Notes under the pieces: model-generated
Database searches by the model: none
The model's input: only the letters and a program-made list of their open reading frames with translations
Told to the model about the DNA's origin: nothing
Part shown: piece after piece, positions 15,720 through 23,478 of the stretch
Position numbering within the stretch: position 1 is the first letter of the stretch
Layout of the letters: every line of letters starts with the position of its first letter
Program-made: the position numbers and the translations under genes
Assembly (NCBI GenBank): GCA_902540655.1
Contig: CACBNQ010000012.1
Coordinates: 1-40,076 of the forward strand
DNA: 40,076 nt
DNA from: an uncultured Alphaproteobacteria bacterium
Lineage (GTDB): Bacteria; Pseudomonadota; Alphaproteobacteria; Rhodobacterales; Rhodobacteraceae
Reading direction: 5' to 3'

Positions 15720-17231
15720 TTGTATTTGTTGAAAAGCTCTAAGATCCCTGTGTATAAAGTCTCTTGCGTTTCTTTGATTTTAATAGCCCTGTTTGCGTTT
15801 TGGAGACTCGATTTTGCTGAAAGAAATTTGACGAGTGTCAGAGAGTTCGTCAACAAAACCCCTGTTACTCTAACTTTCAAGGACAATATAAAAACTCAGG
15901 GAATAATATTTTTAGCACATGGATTTGCGGGATCTACCAGTTTCATGAGACCAATAGCTGTAGCTCTTGCAGAGGCTGGCTATTTAACAGTTCGTTTTGA
16001 TTTTTTAGGGCACGGACGTCATCCACTGCCGTACTCAGGAGATATTACGACAATAGAGGGAGCAACGCAGAAATTCGTTAATCAAACGAATGAGATAATC
16101 TCTCATTATCTATTAAAACATAGCCCAAGCTTTTCAATGATAATTGGCCATTCAATGGCATCCGATATAATAATCAGGTCAGCCTCTTTGAATCCTAGTC
16201 TTAATAGCGCAGTTGCTATTTCAGCCTATACTGACGCTTTAAAAGCCAAAGAACCTAAAAATGTCCTCATTCTTAATGGTCAGTGGGAACCTCAATTGAG
16301 ATCGAAATCCTTAGAAATTTTACAAAATATTGGAGTTGATAATCCAAAGGAAGGAAGAGTATATGGAGCCCTTGATGATAATGCTATTAGAAAAGTGGAT
16401 TTTATAGAGAACGCCGACCATGTAGGCGTTTTGTATTCTGTTCGTACTCAGAGAGAGCTGGTGGATTGGATTAATTTCCTTAAAAAAGATAAACAAATAT
16501 TTATTGGCAACAGTATTGGAATATGGACAGGTATTTTATTTTTTAGTATTTTTTTTCTCATTATATTACTAACCAAGTTCCTTCCTAAAAAAACATTAGG
16601 GAAATATCGGTTTGGATATATTCGGTTCTTTTCCATAAATATTATCGCTTGTGCACTCCCGCCACTTATATTGTATAACTTTTCATTTAAATTTGTTAAT
16701 TTCCCTGCCCACAATCATCTCATTAATCAAATGATCCTAATATCCATAATTCTGTTTTTCAGCCTACCGCCTATCCAGTTTAAAAAGTTAACAAAATCAT
16801 TTAATTTTCCATTATTTGCCTTTTTATTTATTTTGTTTTGTATTATTTTTGGATCCATTTTGGATAGTTACGTCAGCTCGTTTATTTTGACCGGAACCAG
16901 AGTACCTGTGTTTTTCTCTTGCTTAATTGGGTCTATCCCTTTGATGGTACTAATGCAAATGTATTATGATAATTATTCATATGGTTGGATAGTAGGAAAC
17001 ATATTTAAACTGTTTCTAATAATCTCCTTATCAGCCTCTATCTTGTTAAATATTGCCCAATTGTTTATTATGGGATACGCAATACTTCTATTTCTTGCCT
17101 TCGCATTAATATTTGGATTTTTAGCGAATATTATAGGTAGAAAGTACAATAATACTCTTTCGTCAGGCCTTGCCAATGGAATTGCATTAGCTTGGACATT
17201 TTCTACGGCACTACCATTGTACGTTAATTGA
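15720..17231 (+). CDS. Alpha/beta hydrolase fused to a polytopic membrane domain
   Basis: The likely start is TTG at 15720 (or in-frame TTGs at 15726 and 15729), one base after the previous stop and following AAGGA. An in-frame GTG at 15660 would overlap the preceding gene by 59 bases. From 15720 the protein has 503 residues: a membrane anchor at about 12-28, an alpha/beta hydrolase domain with HGFAGS (67-72), the nucleophile elbow GHSMAS (Ser145) and His234 in NADHVGV, and then about seven hydrophobic helices from residue 261 to the end. The hydrolase probably faces the periplasm, because it lies between the first anchor and the membrane domain. The substrate and the function of the membrane part are unknown. 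Confidence 0.8.
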   Translation: MYLLKSSKIPVYKVSCVSLILIALFAFWRLDFAERNLTSVREFVNKTPVTLTFKDNIKTQGIIFLAHGFAGSTSFMRPIAVALAEAGYLTVRFDFLGHGRHPLPYSGDITTIEGATQKFVNQTNEIISHYLLKHSPSFSMIIGHSMASDIIIRSASLNPSLNSAVAISAYTDALKAKEPKNVLILNGQWEPQLRSKSLEILQNIGVDNPKEGRVYGALDDNAIRKVDFIENADHVGVLYSVRTQRELVDWINFLKKDKQIFIGNSIGIWTGILFFSIFFLIILLTKFLPKKTLGKYRFGYIRFFSINIIACALPPLILYNFSFKFVNFPAHNHLINQMILISIILFFSLPPIQFKKLTKSFNFPLFAFLFILFCIIFGSILDSYVSSFILTGTRVPVFFSCLIGSIPLMVLMQMYYDNYSYGWIVGNIFKLFLIISLSASILLNIAQLFIMGYAILLFLAFALIFGFLANIIGRKYNNTLSSGLANGIALAWTFSTALPLYVN

Positions 17232-17282
17232 GTAGAAACTTATTATGGTCTATATGTATGATCCAACAGAGATTAATTTAAA

Positions 17283-18542
17283 ATGACAGTTCTGATTTGT
17301 GGGGCAGGAATAGGTGGTTTGAGTTTAGGTCTATCCCTACAACAACTAAAAATACCGTTTCAAATATTTGAGTCCTCAGTATCTATTGAACCCCTAGGAG
17401 TTGGGGTCAACCTGCAACCTAATGCCGTAAGGGAACTTTTCGCATTAGGATTAAAAGATTCTCTGAAAGGGATTGGGGTGCAAACCGAGGAATTTGGATT
17501 ATTTTCAAAAAAAGGATTGGAAATTTGGACTGAAGCACGGGGCTTAAAAGCAGGGTATAATGTACCACAATTTTCTGTCCATAGAGGAGAACTCCAAAAG
17601 CTACTTTATGATACTCTTATTGAACGCTTGAAAAAAAGCTCTGTTAGTTTGGGTATTAGAGCTACTGGCTTCAAAAATTTATCCTCTTCAGTACAATTGC
17701 AATACTTTAATAAGAATACAAAAAAAAATGAAATCTTTTATGGCGATGTTCTTGTTGCTTGTGATGGAATAAATTCAAGTATTCGAAAGCAGTTATTCCC
17801 AGATGAAGGCGACCCTCTTTGGAATGGAGCAATTTTATGGCGTGGGCTAACAGCCGCCTCTCCTTTTAGGACTGGTGCCTCTATGGTGATGATTGGACAT
17901 GATACGCAAAGATTTGTTTCATACCCAATAAGTCAAAAAGACAGTCATGGAAATGCAAAAATAAACTGGATAGCGGAACTAAAATTTAATCCTGAAAAAA
18001 TATACATGAAAAGTGACTGGAGTAAAAAGGTAGATAAATCAAAATTTATAGGTAGCTTTACAAAGTGGTCCTTTGAATGGATTAATCCTTTAAGCCTTAT
18101 TTCAGAAACAAGCTCAATCTATGAGTATCCAATGGTTGACAGAGATCCATTAGAAAAATGGACGTTTGGAAGAACAACACTGTTAGGTGATGCTGCCCAC
18201 CCAACATATCCAGTTGGATCAAATGGTGCTAGCCAAGCTATTATTGATGCTAGAAAACTTGCGTTTCATTTAAAAGTAAATGGACTTAATGAAACAGCTT
18301 TATTGAGATATGAAGAAGAGATGCTTCCCCTAACTGCCAAAATAACATTAGCAAATAGAAGTTCTGGTCCCGATGCTCTTCTACAAGTAGTTGAAGACCG
18401 TTGTGGAGGAACTTTTGATAACATTCAAGAAATCATTAGCGAGAGTGAACTAAAAGATCACTCAGAAAAATATAAATCTGTTGCTGGTCTAAACATTGAG
18501 AGACTTAATAATACAGATAGTATTTTGAATTCATTGATTTAA
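17283..18542 (+). CDS. Group A FAD-dependent monooxygenase
   Basis: This 419-residue single-component flavin hydroxylase has the N-terminal dinucleotide motif GAGIGGLSLG, GVGVNLQPNAV, the middle DG-type motif VACDGINSSIR, and the FAD ribityl motif GDAAHPTYPVGSNGAS. It belongs to the salicylate hydroxylase/PhzS-like class. These enzymes use NAD(P)H and O2 to hydroxylate or decarboxylate an aromatic or heteroaromatic acid. It follows the membrane hydrolase by 51 bases on the same strand. Its 3' end overlaps the convergent nuclease gene by 12 bases. The substrate is unknown. Confidence 0.88.
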   Translation: MTVLICGAGIGGLSLGLSLQQLKIPFQIFESSVSIEPLGVGVNLQPNAVRELFALGLKDSLKGIGVQTEEFGLFSKKGLEIWTEARGLKAGYNVPQFSVHRGELQKLLYDTLIERLKKSSVSLGIRATGFKNLSSSVQLQYFNKNTKKNEIFYGDVLVACDGINSSIRKQLFPDEGDPLWNGAILWRGLTAASPFRTGASMVMIGHDTQRFVSYPISQKDSHGNAKINWIAELKFNPEKIYMKSDWSKKVDKSKFIGSFTKWSFEWINPLSLISETSSIYEYPMVDRDPLEKWTFGRTTLLGDAAHPTYPVGSNGASQAIIDARKLAFHLKVNGLNETALLRYEEEMLPLTAKITLANRSSGPDALLQVVEDRCGGTFDNIQEIISESELKDHSEKYKSVAGLNIERLNNTDSILNSLI

Positions 18543-19304
18543 ACTTAGAATAAGAAATTTTCCATATTCACAATATTCTGAATGCTGGGGTCTTTTGCTC
18601 TCATTCAAACACTCGCTAATATCTTGCAAGGTTGGCTCTATCCAGGTGTCGTTAGTTTTGTAGTCAATTAAAGTAATCTTAAAATTCATAGATGCGGTGG
18701 TACTTGATAAAAAATCATACTTACTAAACCTATCCCCATCGCAATATAGGAAGTAACCCACATCATCAACATGAAAACCTTTTTTTCTTAAAACCCAGAC
18801 ATAGAGATCCATTTGCCTTTTATAAGAAGCTTTCCAGGGATCATCCAATGTAATAGGCCCTTTGTCTGATTTTTGCGACGTACTTTTATAATCAACTATA
18901 TGCAAACAATTAGTGTTAATATTCAACCAAACGTCATCGAGACCACCGCCAACTTTAAGATTTGTTTTGGGATCCACAAAGTTAAGTCTATCTTTTGCTC
19001 CAAAATGCAAGCTTTGCGTCCATAATTCAAAGTGTTCATGAGAGAAAGGAATGAGAAAGTCTCTTCCTTTGGCAACCAAAAATGGATGAGGCTCTCCAAT
19101 TTCTCTGTATTTATCAAAATCTCTTTTAAGCAATATATCAGTAGCCTCATTAATATTGAACCCCGGAATAGAAGGAAACTTTATGCCCTCCACTTGTTCC
19201 ATATAAAAACAAGCTTTACATCTGACAAAGTTTTCAATTCTGCTTCTACTTAGCTCATAGGGCTCAACCTTATTTTTATCAAATTTCCCACGATGCCTTG
19301 CCAT
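18531..19304 (-). CDS. PD-(D/E)XK superfamily nuclease with four extra cysteines
   Basis: This 257-residue protein resembles the RecB/Cas4-like PD-(D/E)XK group. It has LSRSRIENFVRCKACFY near the start, active-site Asp123/124 (GGLDDVW), Asp138-Tyr-Lys140 (VDYKST) as the D/E-x-K element, and the QMDLY motif at 164-168. Cys29 and Cys32 near the N-terminus and Cys232 and Cys245 near the C-terminus could hold an iron-sulfur cluster as in Cas4 and AddB, although the spacing is different. No CRISPR or Rec partner is adjacent. It is one base downstream of the YceI-like gene, in the same operon. A DNA-processing role is inferred. Confidence 0.75.
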   Translation of the reverse strand: MARHRGKFDKNKVEPYELSRSRIENFVRCKACFYMEQVEGIKFPSIPGFNINEATDILLKRDFDKYREIGEPHPFLVAKGRDFLIPFSHEHFELWTQSLHFGAKDRLNFVDPKTNLKVGGGLDDVWLNINTNCLHIVDYKSTSQKSDKGPITLDDPWKASYKRQMDLYVWVLRKKGFHVDDVGYFLYCDGDRFSKYDFLSSTTASMNFKITLIDYKTNDTWIEPTLQDISECLNESKRPQHSEYCEYGKFLILSLNQ

Positions 19305-19305
19305 A

Positions 19306-19881
19306 TTAATCCCCTCTTTTTAATTCGATACTAGAATTTAATTTAATTTCCTTGCCAACAAGAAAAGGGAATCCATCGGCGCCAAAATCATATCTGTTAA
19401 TAGACGACATTATTTCAAACAAAAGAGTTTTTGCATTTTTTCTGTATTTGTCTTTGGTAAAAACCATAATAACAATATTTTTCTGTACTCCTTTCAGTTC
19501 GAGTAGGCCGCTTACTCGATATCCCTTATCTTTTTTAGAAATACTAGTGCTTTTGAACTCCATAAATGGATATTTGTTTGCATTTAAGACACTTTGTCCT
19601 AACATGGCGCTGGTCGCCAAAGGAAAACCTGCGGTACTCTTTCTGACATCCACTTTAATGTAAAACTTAGATTGCTGTTTTTCAGTAAAATCGATAGTAA
19701 AATGAGATTTTTCTACATGAAACTCACCATATAAAGGAATGCCACTCACAAAGTAGGTAAATTTAAGTGCTTTTGAATTTGCAATTATATATCTTTCACT
19801 TGCAAAAACGTTATTTACAAATAAAGAAAATGCAAAAAAAATTAATATAATTTCAAACCGCAATAAATTTTTTAAATGCAT
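19306..19881 (-). CDS. YceI-like periplasmic protein
   Basis: This 191-residue protein has an N-terminal signal peptide (hydrophobic stretch, then NNVFA before SERY, cleaved near residue 28). The YceI-type lipocalin-like beta-barrel follows: LKFTYFVSGIPLYGEF, KSTAGFPLATSAMLG, NANKYPFMEFKSTSI and GLLELKGVQKNI. YceI proteins bind isoprenoid or other lipids in the periplasm. The domain is compact and close to the family length. It shares a transcript with the nuclease gene downstream, with a one-base gap, which is an unexplained pairing. Confidence 0.85.
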   Translation of the reverse strand: MHLKNLLRFEIILIFFAFSLFVNNVFASERYIIANSKALKFTYFVSGIPLYGEFHVEKSHFTIDFTEKQQSKFYIKVDVRKSTAGFPLATSAMLGQSVLNANKYPFMEFKSTSISKKDKGYRVSGLLELKGVQKNIVIMVFTKDKYRKNAKTLLFEIMSSINRYDFGADGFPFLVGKEIKLNSSIELKRGD

Positions 19882-19925
19882 TAATAGGCCTTTGATCAGA
19901 AGAAAGTATGTTTTAATATATAACT

Positions 19926-21008
19926 ATGGAGCATTTATTTAAAGAACTCACGTTTTCAAACGGGGTAAAAGCAAAAAATAAATTTCTGCTTGCACCACTC
20001 ACCAATATGCAAAGTCCTGATCAAGGGAGAATTTCTGATGATGAGTTTCTTTGGCTTACAAAAAGGGCAGAAGGAGGTTTTGGGATGATAATGACATGCG
20101 CCATGCCAGTGTTAAAATCTGGAATTGGTTGGAAAGGACAACTTGGCATATATGATCCTAGACATGAAGATGGCCACTATCGTTTAAATGAGAGATTACA
20201 CAATTTAGATGCACTTTCTATAGCACAAATTTTCCATGCAGGGATAAGGGCAGACATTAATTATTCAGGAGATAAAATAGGTCCGAGTATGAATTCAGAA
20301 AAGTCTGCGAGAGAGATGTCGATAGCAGAAATTGAAGAAATGAAAGTGGCGTTTGTAGAATGTGCCATGAGAGCACACCAATGTAACTATGATGGCATAG
20401 AACTGCATGCTGCTCACGGCTATCTCATTGGTCAATTCCTTTCTAAAAAGTTCAATAAAAGAGAAGACGAGTACGGAGGTTCTTTCAAAAACAGAGCCAA
20501 GTTTCTAATAGATATTATTAAGGAAATTAAAGAAAAGACTTCCTCGAACTTTCTGATTGGTGTGAGGATTTCTCCAGAAAGGTTTGGTTTAGATACTAAC
20601 GAAATGATAACACTGTATAGAACGCTTTGTGAAAATAATAATATTCATTTTATCGATATTTCACTCTGGGATTCGTTTAAATTGGTCGATGATGGACCTT
20701 TCACAGGTAAGAGCTTGTTAAAACTATTTACTACTATCGACAGAGGTTCAAAGCTATTAACCGTAGCAGGAAAGATTTTTTCTTATGAAGATATAGAAAT
20801 TTTACAAAATAATAATGTTGACTTTTTCTGTTTAGGAAGAGCTGCAATTTTAGATCATCAATTTCCAAACCGCCTCAAGGCTGAAGGATCAAACTTTCAG
20901 CCCTACTCTGCTCCTGTTACAAGGGATCATCTTTTGAAAGAAGGTTTATCAGAAACATTTGTCAACTATATGACTACCTGGAAAAATTTTGTAAGTGAAT
21001 CAGCATGA
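19926..21008 (+). CDS. Old Yellow Enzyme family NADH:flavin oxidoreductase
   Basis: This 360-residue FMN-binding TIM barrel has LLAPLTNMQSPDQG at the first strand, AQIFHAG with Gln101, the active-site HAAHGYL (His161, His164, Tyr166), FNKREDEYGGSFKNR, and FLGRA-like CLGRAA at the phosphate site. The C-terminal 4Fe-4S/FAD domains of 2,4-dienoyl-CoA reductase are absent, so it is the short OYE form. Such enzymes reduce activated C=C bonds of enones or enoates. Its stop overlaps the P450 start by four bases (ATGA), suggesting a shared pathway with the P450 and thiolase. Confidence 0.9.
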   Translation: MEHLFKELTFSNGVKAKNKFLLAPLTNMQSPDQGRISDDEFLWLTKRAEGGFGMIMTCAMPVLKSGIGWKGQLGIYDPRHEDGHYRLNERLHNLDALSIAQIFHAGIRADINYSGDKIGPSMNSEKSAREMSIAEIEEMKVAFVECAMRAHQCNYDGIELHAAHGYLIGQFLSKKFNKREDEYGGSFKNRAKFLIDIIKEIKEKTSSNFLIGVRISPERFGLDTNEMITLYRTLCENNNIHFIDISLWDSFKLVDDGPFTGKSLLKLFTTIDRGSKLLTVAGKIFSYEDIEILQNNNVDFFCLGRAAILDHQFPNRLKAEGSNFQPYSAPVTRDHLLKEGLSETFVNYMTTWKNFVSESA

Positions 21009-22210
21009 ACTACGACCCATCTGATCCAAATACTTTGGCTAATCCATATCCCTATTTCTTGGCACTTAGAAATGAAGATCCTATACACTGGCACACGAAA
21101 TTGAAATCATGGATAATTACGAGATACGACGACGTTAGATCTATACTTTCCAGTGATAATATTACTGTTGATAGGTTAAATAACTTTTATAGTAAACTCC
21201 CTACCAAGGAAGCAAAGCTATTGGCAGAAATTGTAAAATATTTAAATCTATGGGCTGCATTCAGGAATCCTCCTGATCATACCAGAATGAGAAAGATAAT
21301 GATGGTTGCGTTCACAAGAAAATCTATTAACGAAATGCAACCAAAGATAAATGCTATAACGGATGCCACATTATCTAAACTAAAAAATATTAGAGAAATC
21401 GATTTAGTTAATCACTATGCTTCTCCCATTCCCGCACTTACTATAATGCACCTACTAGGCGTTCCAATAGACATGCTAGACGAATTTAAATCATGGTCGG
21501 ATGATATGTCAAAATTTATTGGCGGCGCGAGGAATGATAAGCATAAGTATGAGAAAGCGTCTCGTGGATGTAGAAAAATGGTTTCTTTCTTTAGGGAAAT
21601 TATTGAAGAGCGGAGAGCAAATCCTTCCGAGGGTTTTCTAATGGATTTGATAAATGCATCTGTTGCAAACGACAAGTTTTCTGATGATGAGTTGATTGCG
21701 ACTTGCATGTTAATTTTATTTGCTGGTCATGAAACCACGACCAATCTTATATCAAACGGGATTCTCACTCTGATTAAAAATCCATTAGAACTTTCAAAAC
21801 TTCTTAAAAACCCCGATCTACTTGATCTTACCATAGAAGAAATAATGAGATATGACGGGCCAACAAACTCGCTCGTAAGAAATGTGGAAAAAGAACATGA
21901 ACTTCATAATAAAACACTCAAAAAAGGTGATAGAGTGTTTGCCATGGTTTCTAGTGCAAACAGAGACGAAAATATCTTTGACAAACCAGATGTTTTTAAA
22001 ATCGATCGTTCACCGAATAGACATTTAACATTTGGGTATGGTCCTCATCTTTGTATTGGTGCTGCCCTCGCCAGAGAGGAAGGACGTATCGCTATATTAA
22101 ATTTCTTTAAGCAATATCCAACAACTAGGCTGAAAGCGGAGAATTCCTTTGAATGGATTGATGCAATGGTGCCCCGCGGTCTTAAAAAGTTGGACGTTAA
22201 TTTGACCTAA
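21005..22210 (+). CDS. Cytochrome P450
   Basis: This 401-residue soluble bacterial P450 has the I-helix oxygen motif AGHETT (240-245), the K-helix ExxR (Glu279-Arg282), and the heme loop FGYGPHLCIG with the axial Cys350. There is no fused reductase, so it needs a ferredoxin and ferredoxin reductase, and none is encoded in this window. It is translationally coupled to the OYE gene and lies 14 bases upstream of the thiolase gene. Bacterial P450s of this soluble, class I-like layout commonly hydroxylate fatty acids, terpenoids or steroids; the substrate here is unknown. Confidence 0.94.
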   Translation: MNYDPSDPNTLANPYPYFLALRNEDPIHWHTKLKSWIITRYDDVRSILSSDNITVDRLNNFYSKLPTKEAKLLAEIVKYLNLWAAFRNPPDHTRMRKIMMVAFTRKSINEMQPKINAITDATLSKLKNIREIDLVNHYASPIPALTIMHLLGVPIDMLDEFKSWSDDMSKFIGGARNDKHKYEKASRGCRKMVSFFREIIEERRANPSEGFLMDLINASVANDKFSDDELIATCMLILFAGHETTTNLISNGILTLIKNPLELSKLLKNPDLLDLTIEEIMRYDGPTNSLVRNVEKEHELHNKTLKKGDRVFAMVSSANRDENIFDKPDVFKIDRSPNRHLTFGYGPHLCIGAALAREEGRIAILNFFKQYPTTRLKAENSFEWIDAMVPRGLKKLDVNLT

Positions 22211-22212
22211 AA

Positions 22213-22220
22213 AAGGAGGA
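22213..22220 (+). promoter_or_regulatory. Strong ribosome binding site deciding a TTG start
   Basis: AAGGAGGA at 22213-22220 is close to the full anti-16S complement and sits four bases before TTG at 22225. This supports the rare start codon of the thiolase-like gene. It is one of the strongest Shine-Dalgarno sequences in the window. Confidence 0.75.
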
Positions 22221-22224
22221 TAAA

Positions 22225-23478
22225 TTGGAAGCCTATCTCATTGCCACCGCATGCACCAAGTTCGAGAAAAAAGCAGATCAGACATTTAAAAGCCTTACGG
22301 AAGAGGTTTATTGCGACTTACTAAAATCAGCTAAAGTAGAAAATGGTAATATGATTGGACAAGCATGGTTTGGTAATTGTGGAATGGGTACTTTCGGACA
22401 AAATAATATTAGAGGTCAAGTTTGCTTTACTCCTCTGGTACAAAAAAAACTATTCCCTGAAAGAGTTGGCATTATCAATGTAGAAGGAGGTTGTGCTACA
22501 GGGTCAATGGCATTTCATGGAGCTTGGAAAGATGTTATTTCTGGAACAGAGGACGTGTCTTTAGCAATAGGTGTTGAGAAAATATACCAGCCCAATCAAC
22601 CGGAGAAAATTCAAGAAATATATGATGGAGGCATTGATCAATTTGATCGGAATGATTGGCTAGAATTTTATGAATCAATTGGTAATGAACTTGGGAAACC
22701 TTTTGACCCTGAAAATAAAAAAGGGACAATTTTCATGGATACGTATGGTCTTCAGGCTCTCTGGCATATGAAGACCTATGGAACTACTCAAGGGCAAATT
22801 GCTTTTGCAGCCTCGAAAAATCATTTTCATGGCTCCTTAAATGAGAAAGCTCAATATCAATTTGAAGTAAGCGTAGAGGATGTTTTAAAAGATAGAGAAA
22901 TTTCATATCCACTAACAAGGGCAATGTGTGCGCCCATTGGAGATGGAGCAGCGGCAGCTCTTATTTGTTCCGAAAAAGGTCTAAAACACTTTCCAACAGA
23001 AATTCAACAAAGGGCTATAAAAATTAAGGCAAGTGTACTTTCTGGTGGAAAGTACCGAACCCCCCAAGAAACAGGATTATCTAGAGTGGCTGCAAAAAAG
23101 GCCTATAGACAGGCTGATCTAGAACCAAAAGATATTAATTTTGTTGAAGTCCATGACGCAACGTCGTTTTGTGAAATATATCAGCTTGAAATGCTTGGTT
23201 TTTGTGAGATTGGTTCAGGAGGAAAATTTGTTGAGGAAGGTCATACTCAACTTGGCGGCAAATTACCCGTTAATTTATCGGGAGGATTGGTGTCGAAGGG
23301 CCATCCTGTAGGTGCAACTGGATTATCAATGATACATGAACTAGCTGTGCAACTAAGGGGAGAAGCAGGAAAAAGGCAAAGCGTACGAAATAAGATTGGA
23401 CTTGCAGAAAATGGTGGAGGCGTAATTGGCTTTGAAGAGGCTGCGTGTTCTGTAATAATTTTAGAGGGCACTCACTGA
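22225..23478 (+). CDS. Thiolase family protein (acetyl-CoA acetyltransferase / SCP-x type)
   Basis: This 417-residue protein is of the thiolase superfamily, in the lipid-transfer-associated (SCP-x-like) group. It has the nucleophile Cys90 in EGGCATGSMA, EVHDAT with His310, the conserved GHPVGATG at 359-366, and NGGGV near the C-terminus. It would cleave or form a 3-ketoacyl-CoA. TTG start with strong AAGGAGGA upstream. It ends the OYE-P450-thiolase operon and overlaps the convergent CoA ligase gene by seven bases. A nonspecific role in short-chain metabolism is possible, but the context points to breakdown of a P450 substrate. Confidence 0.9.
   Translation: MEAYLIATACTKFEKKADQTFKSLTEEVYCDLLKSAKVENGNMIGQAWFGNCGMGTFGQNNIRGQVCFTPLVQKKLFPERVGIINVEGGCATGSMAFHGAWKDVISGTEDVSLAIGVEKIYQPNQPEKIQEIYDGGIDQFDRNDWLEFYESIGNELGKPFDPENKKGTIFMDTYGLQALWHMKTYGTTQGQIAFAASKNHFHGSLNEKAQYQFEVSVEDVLKDREISYPLTRAMCAPIGDGAAAALICSEKGLKHFPTEIQQRAIKIKASVLSGGKYRTPQETGLSRVAAKKAYRQADLEPKDINFVEVHDATSFCEIYQLEMLGFCEIGSGGKFVEEGHTQLGGKLPVNLSGGLVSKGHPVGATGLSMIHELAVQLRGEAGKRQSVRNKIGLAENGGGVIGFEEAACSVIILEGTH

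Noticed and set aside
15385-15886. Two minus-strand frames opposite the ATC-hydrolase gene
   Set aside because: They overlap a gene with family motifs and show no domain or ribosome site.
18531-19304. Cas4 as part of a CRISPR system
   Set aside because: No repeat-spacer array or other cas gene in the window, and the cysteine spacing differs from Cas4.
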